Made by a program: the position numbers and the translations under genes
Notes under the pieces: generated by a model
The model's input: the letters and a program-made list of their open reading frames with translations, nothing else
The model's database searches: none
What the model was told of the DNA's origin: nothing
Shown: in pieces, positions 5,901 to 7,576 of the stretch
Layout: every line of letters begins with the position of its first letter
How positions within the stretch are numbered: the stretch's first letter is position 1
NCBI GenBank assembly: GCA_020024815.1
Contig: JAHHTE010000097.1
Span: forward strand, 1-7,576
Length of the DNA stretch: 7,576 nucleotides
Source of the DNA: Mailhella sp.
Lineage (GTDB): Bacteria > Desulfobacterota > Desulfovibrionia > Desulfovibrionales > Desulfovibrionaceae
Direction: 5' to 3'

Positions 5901-6650
5901 TTAATCATGACTATGATGAGGAAGTACACGGTGAGGATGACCATGTGCAATTAAATCAATAGGACACCCATACATTTCAGTCATAATTTCAGCATTTAAT
6001 TTTGGCTCACCATGATAAATTAATGTTTGGCTTAGACAAGCTATGCTTTTTACACAAGAAGCAATGGCTGTTAAATCATGCGTAACCATAATAATAGTCA
6101 TTTTACTATTTAATTTTGCCAATAATTCAAAAATTAATTGTGAAGATTGTGGATCAATATTAGCAGTAGGTTCATCAAGCAAAAGTAATTTAGGTTTTGT
6201 TAATAATGTTCTTGCTAAAAGCATTTTTTGAAACTCACCACCAGAAAGCTCTGTAATACCTCGATAAGCAAGATGTTCTATACCAAGCATAGATAAATAT
6301 TCCATAGCTTCATCTTTCATATTTTGTGTATATTTATGCAAAATATTCCAAGATTTATGTAAATAAGCTCCCAAACATACTTCTAATACATTTATAGGAA
6401 AACGTTTATTTAAATCAAGCGATTGTGGCATATACCCAAGTGTTGAAAAATTATTTTCTTTTCCAAAAATTTCAATTTTTCCAGTATAAGGTATACTTCC
6501 AATAATTGCTTTAATAAAAGTTGACTTGCCTCCACCATTTGGGCCAAGTATGCCTAAAAAATCTCCTTCAGAAACAGTAAGATTAATATGTTCTAAAGCA
6601 TGATGATTAGCATAATTTACACATAAATCTTGAATAGATAAAGCATTCAT
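5901..6650 (-). CDS. znuC: Metal ABC transporter ATP-binding protein (ZnuC family)
   Basis: Cytosolic ATPase subunit of 249 residues driving the ZnuB-type permease. Walker A GPNGGGKST is at 36-44, Q-loop Q76 is in YMPQ, the signature is LSGGEFQK at 135-142, Walker B LLLLDEP at 155-161, and the H-loop H191 is in VTHDL. The C-terminus carries six histidines in 13 residues (HGHPHRVLPHHSH, 236-248), a plausible metal-binding tail. The ATG is only four bases after the upstream binding-protein stop and lacks a strong Shine-Dalgarno sequence, suggesting translational coupling to that gene. The zinc assignment follows the family and the His-rich tail. Manganese or another divalent metal is not excluded. 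Confidence 0.92.
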   Translation of the reverse strand: MNALSIQDLCVNYANHHALEHINLTVSEGDFLGILGPNGGGKSTFIKAIIGSIPYTGKIEIFGKENNFSTLGYMPQSLDLNKRFPINVLEVCLGAYLHKSWNILHKYTQNMKDEAMEYLSMLGIEHLAYRGITELSGGEFQKMLLARTLLTKPKLLLLDEPTANIDPQSSQLIFELLAKLNSKMTIIMVTHDLTAIASCVKSIACLSQTLIYHGEPKLNAEIMTEMYGCPIDLIAHGHPHRVLPHHSHD

Positions 6651-6654
6651 ATTT

Positions 6655-7491
6655 TTATTGAGCGTCTTTAATACTTTTTGCTAATAATAATAAATTTTCT
6701 GTATAATCATAAGAAAGAGGGCTAAGCTCTACTGCTTTTCCTCCAATTTCAGACGCAAAAGCCTCCACTTGACGGCTAGAAATTTCTCTTTGATGAAAAA
6801 TAACTTTGATGGAATTTGTCTTAGCAATATCTATCATTTCTTGCAAGTGTTTTGCTCCTGCCTCTTTACCATGATGTTCAAGAGCATACATTTCAAGCCC
6901 ATAATCATCAGCTAAATAACCAAAAGCAGGATGAAAAACTAAAAATTTCTTATTTTTTACAGTTTGAAAAATTTCTTGTGCTTTTTTATCTGCTTCTTGA
7001 ATTTTAGCTATATAATTATTAGCATTATTAAGATAAAAATCTTTATTTTCAACATCAAGCAAAGCTATATATTCTGCCATTTTTTGTACCATAACAATAA
7101 CTCTTTTAGGAGAAAGCCATATATGCGGATCTCGAGTATTACCTATTGTTAAATCAGGATATTTTTCTCTTACTAAAGAATCTAAAGGCACAACTTTTAC
7201 TGTTTCAGGCAAATTTACCAAAATATTATTATTTTCTGCTGCTACTCCAATAGTAAAATATATATCTGCCTTATTTAATTCTGCTAAAGCAAGGGGACTA
7301 GGTGAATATGTTGCAGGACTTCCCCCTTGAGGAATAAGACACTGCACCTTACCTTTTCCACCTAAAATTTCTGTTGCAAAACGAGCCTCAGGAATAATAC
7401 TTACTGCTATATGTAATTCTTTAGCATAGCCATTAATAGAAAAAAAGAAACATATAGTTAACATATTAATAATAAAAAATATTTTTTTCAT
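6655..7491 (-). CDS. znuA: Periplasmic metal-binding protein (ZnuA/TroA-like), with atypical ligand residues
   Basis: Substrate-binding protein of 278 residues for the adjoining ABC importer. It has a signal peptide: two lysines, a hydrophobic core at 4-19, and likely cleavage after GYA (23), giving a soluble periplasmic protein. Family landmarks are IPQGGSPATYSPSP at 53-66, LAELNKADIYFTIG at 69-82, DPHIWLSP at 121-128 (H123), VFHPAFGYL at 185-193 (H187), GKEAGAKHL at 208-216, and GGKAVELSPL at 250-259. The His normally found in SPHTYEP is A60, and the Asp normally found in DPL near the C-terminus is S257. Two of the four canonical metal ligands therefore seem absent. Histidines H206, H207 and H233 could compensate. 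There is no His-rich acidic loop of the E. coli ZnuA type. The start has AAAAAGG (complement of 7498-7504) about six bases upstream. It is the first gene of the operon. Metal specificity is uncertain. Confidence 0.85.
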   Translation of the reverse strand: MKKIFFIINMLTICFFFSINGYAKELHIAVSIIPEARFATEILGGKGKVQCLIPQGGSPATYSPSPLALAELNKADIYFTIGVAAENNNILVNLPETVKVVPLDSLVREKYPDLTIGNTRDPHIWLSPKRVIVMVQKMAEYIALLDVENKDFYLNNANNYIAKIQEADKKAQEIFQTVKNKKFLVFHPAFGYLADDYGLEMYALEHHGKEAGAKHLQEMIDIAKTNSIKVIFHQREISSRQVEAFASEIGGKAVELSPLSYDYTENLLLLAKSIKDAQ

Positions 7492-7506
7492 ATTGTTACC
7501 TTTTTA

Positions 7507-7523
7507 TTGAAAACTATTTTCAA
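7507..7523 (-). promoter_or_regulatory. Candidate Fur/Zur-family operator upstream of znuA
   Basis: TTGAAAACTATTTTCAA is an inverted repeat centred on 7515. Its core TGAAAAC-T-ATTTTCA has the 7-1-7 layout of Fur-family boxes, matching TGATAAT-n-ATTATCA at 11 of 14 arm positions. It lies 15 bases upstream of the znuA start, close to where transcription should begin, a usual place for zinc- or iron-dependent repression. A/T richness makes chance palindromes common. Confidence 0.5.
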
Positions 7524-7525
7524 AA

Positions 7526-7560
7526 ATTTTATTTTTTCTAATAGTTTTTTCTACAAATTG
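7526..7560 (-). promoter_or_regulatory. Possible promoter of the znu operon (elements ambiguous)
   Basis: The minus strand offers TTGCAA (complement of 7555-7560) as a -35, with TAGAAA 17 bases further. Alternatively TAAAAT (complement of 7526-7531) would be a better -10 directly before the palindrome at 7507-7523. The A/T-rich context prevents a firm choice. Either would put the start at or just upstream of the putative operator. Confidence 0.35.
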
Positions 7561-7576
7561 CAATAAAATAATATAA

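Noticed and set aside
6043..6231. Plus-strand 62-codon ORF inside znuC, and a similar one at 6964-7152 inside znuA
   Set aside because: Both are antisense to well-conserved transporter genes and carry no protein family signature.

Overview
This window is about two-thirds A+T and densely packed. It looks like chromosomal DNA of an anaerobic, Gram-negative, low-GC bacterium. Three things point loosely to the Desulfovibrionaceae: an in-frame UGA read as selenocysteine, a small dual-CXXC protein behind a peptide/nickel-type ABC ATPase, and a repeated A/T-plus-GAGAGG hairpin terminator. That placement is an inference from gene content and style, not a database result. No transposase, integrase, phage gene or CRISPR array is visible.

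Layout, left to right. Positions 1-90 hold the cut-off end of a two-hairpin terminator repeat that belongs to a gene left of the window. On the minus strand lie an M20-family amidase/carbamoylase (223-1461) and, upstream of it, tRNA-Leu(UAA) (1601-1690) with its own consensus promoter and terminator. The plus strand then runs from 1791 to about 4883. It carries a selenocysteine peroxiredoxin (1853-2443) with near-consensus promoter, ribosome binding site and terminator, cobT of cobalamin assembly (2567-3643), a DppF/OppF-type ATPase without its partner genes (3699-4631), and a 67-residue zinc-ribbon protein (4641-4844). A second, inverted copy of the terminator repeat (4940-5045) separates these from a minus-strand znuABC-type metal importer operon (7491 to 5062). 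A Fur/Zur-like palindrome lies just upstream of that operon.

The most notable gene is the peroxiredoxin. The codon for the peroxidatic cysteine in the PxxxTxxC motif is TGA, and a compact stem-loop follows it at the spacing expected of a bacterial SECIS. A standard gene caller would report only a 120-residue fragment starting at 2081, or a pseudogene. The usual C-terminal resolving cysteine (VCP) is also replaced by threonine. The second notable gene is the ZnuA-like binding protein, where two of the four canonical metal-ligand positions appear to be Ala and Ser.

Functionally the window mixes peroxide defence using selenium, zinc (or related metal) uptake, cobalamin lower-ligand activation, peptide or nickel import, and amide or ureido-compound hydrolysis. 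Apart from znuABC and the ATPase/zinc-ribbon pair, the genes look independently transcribed.
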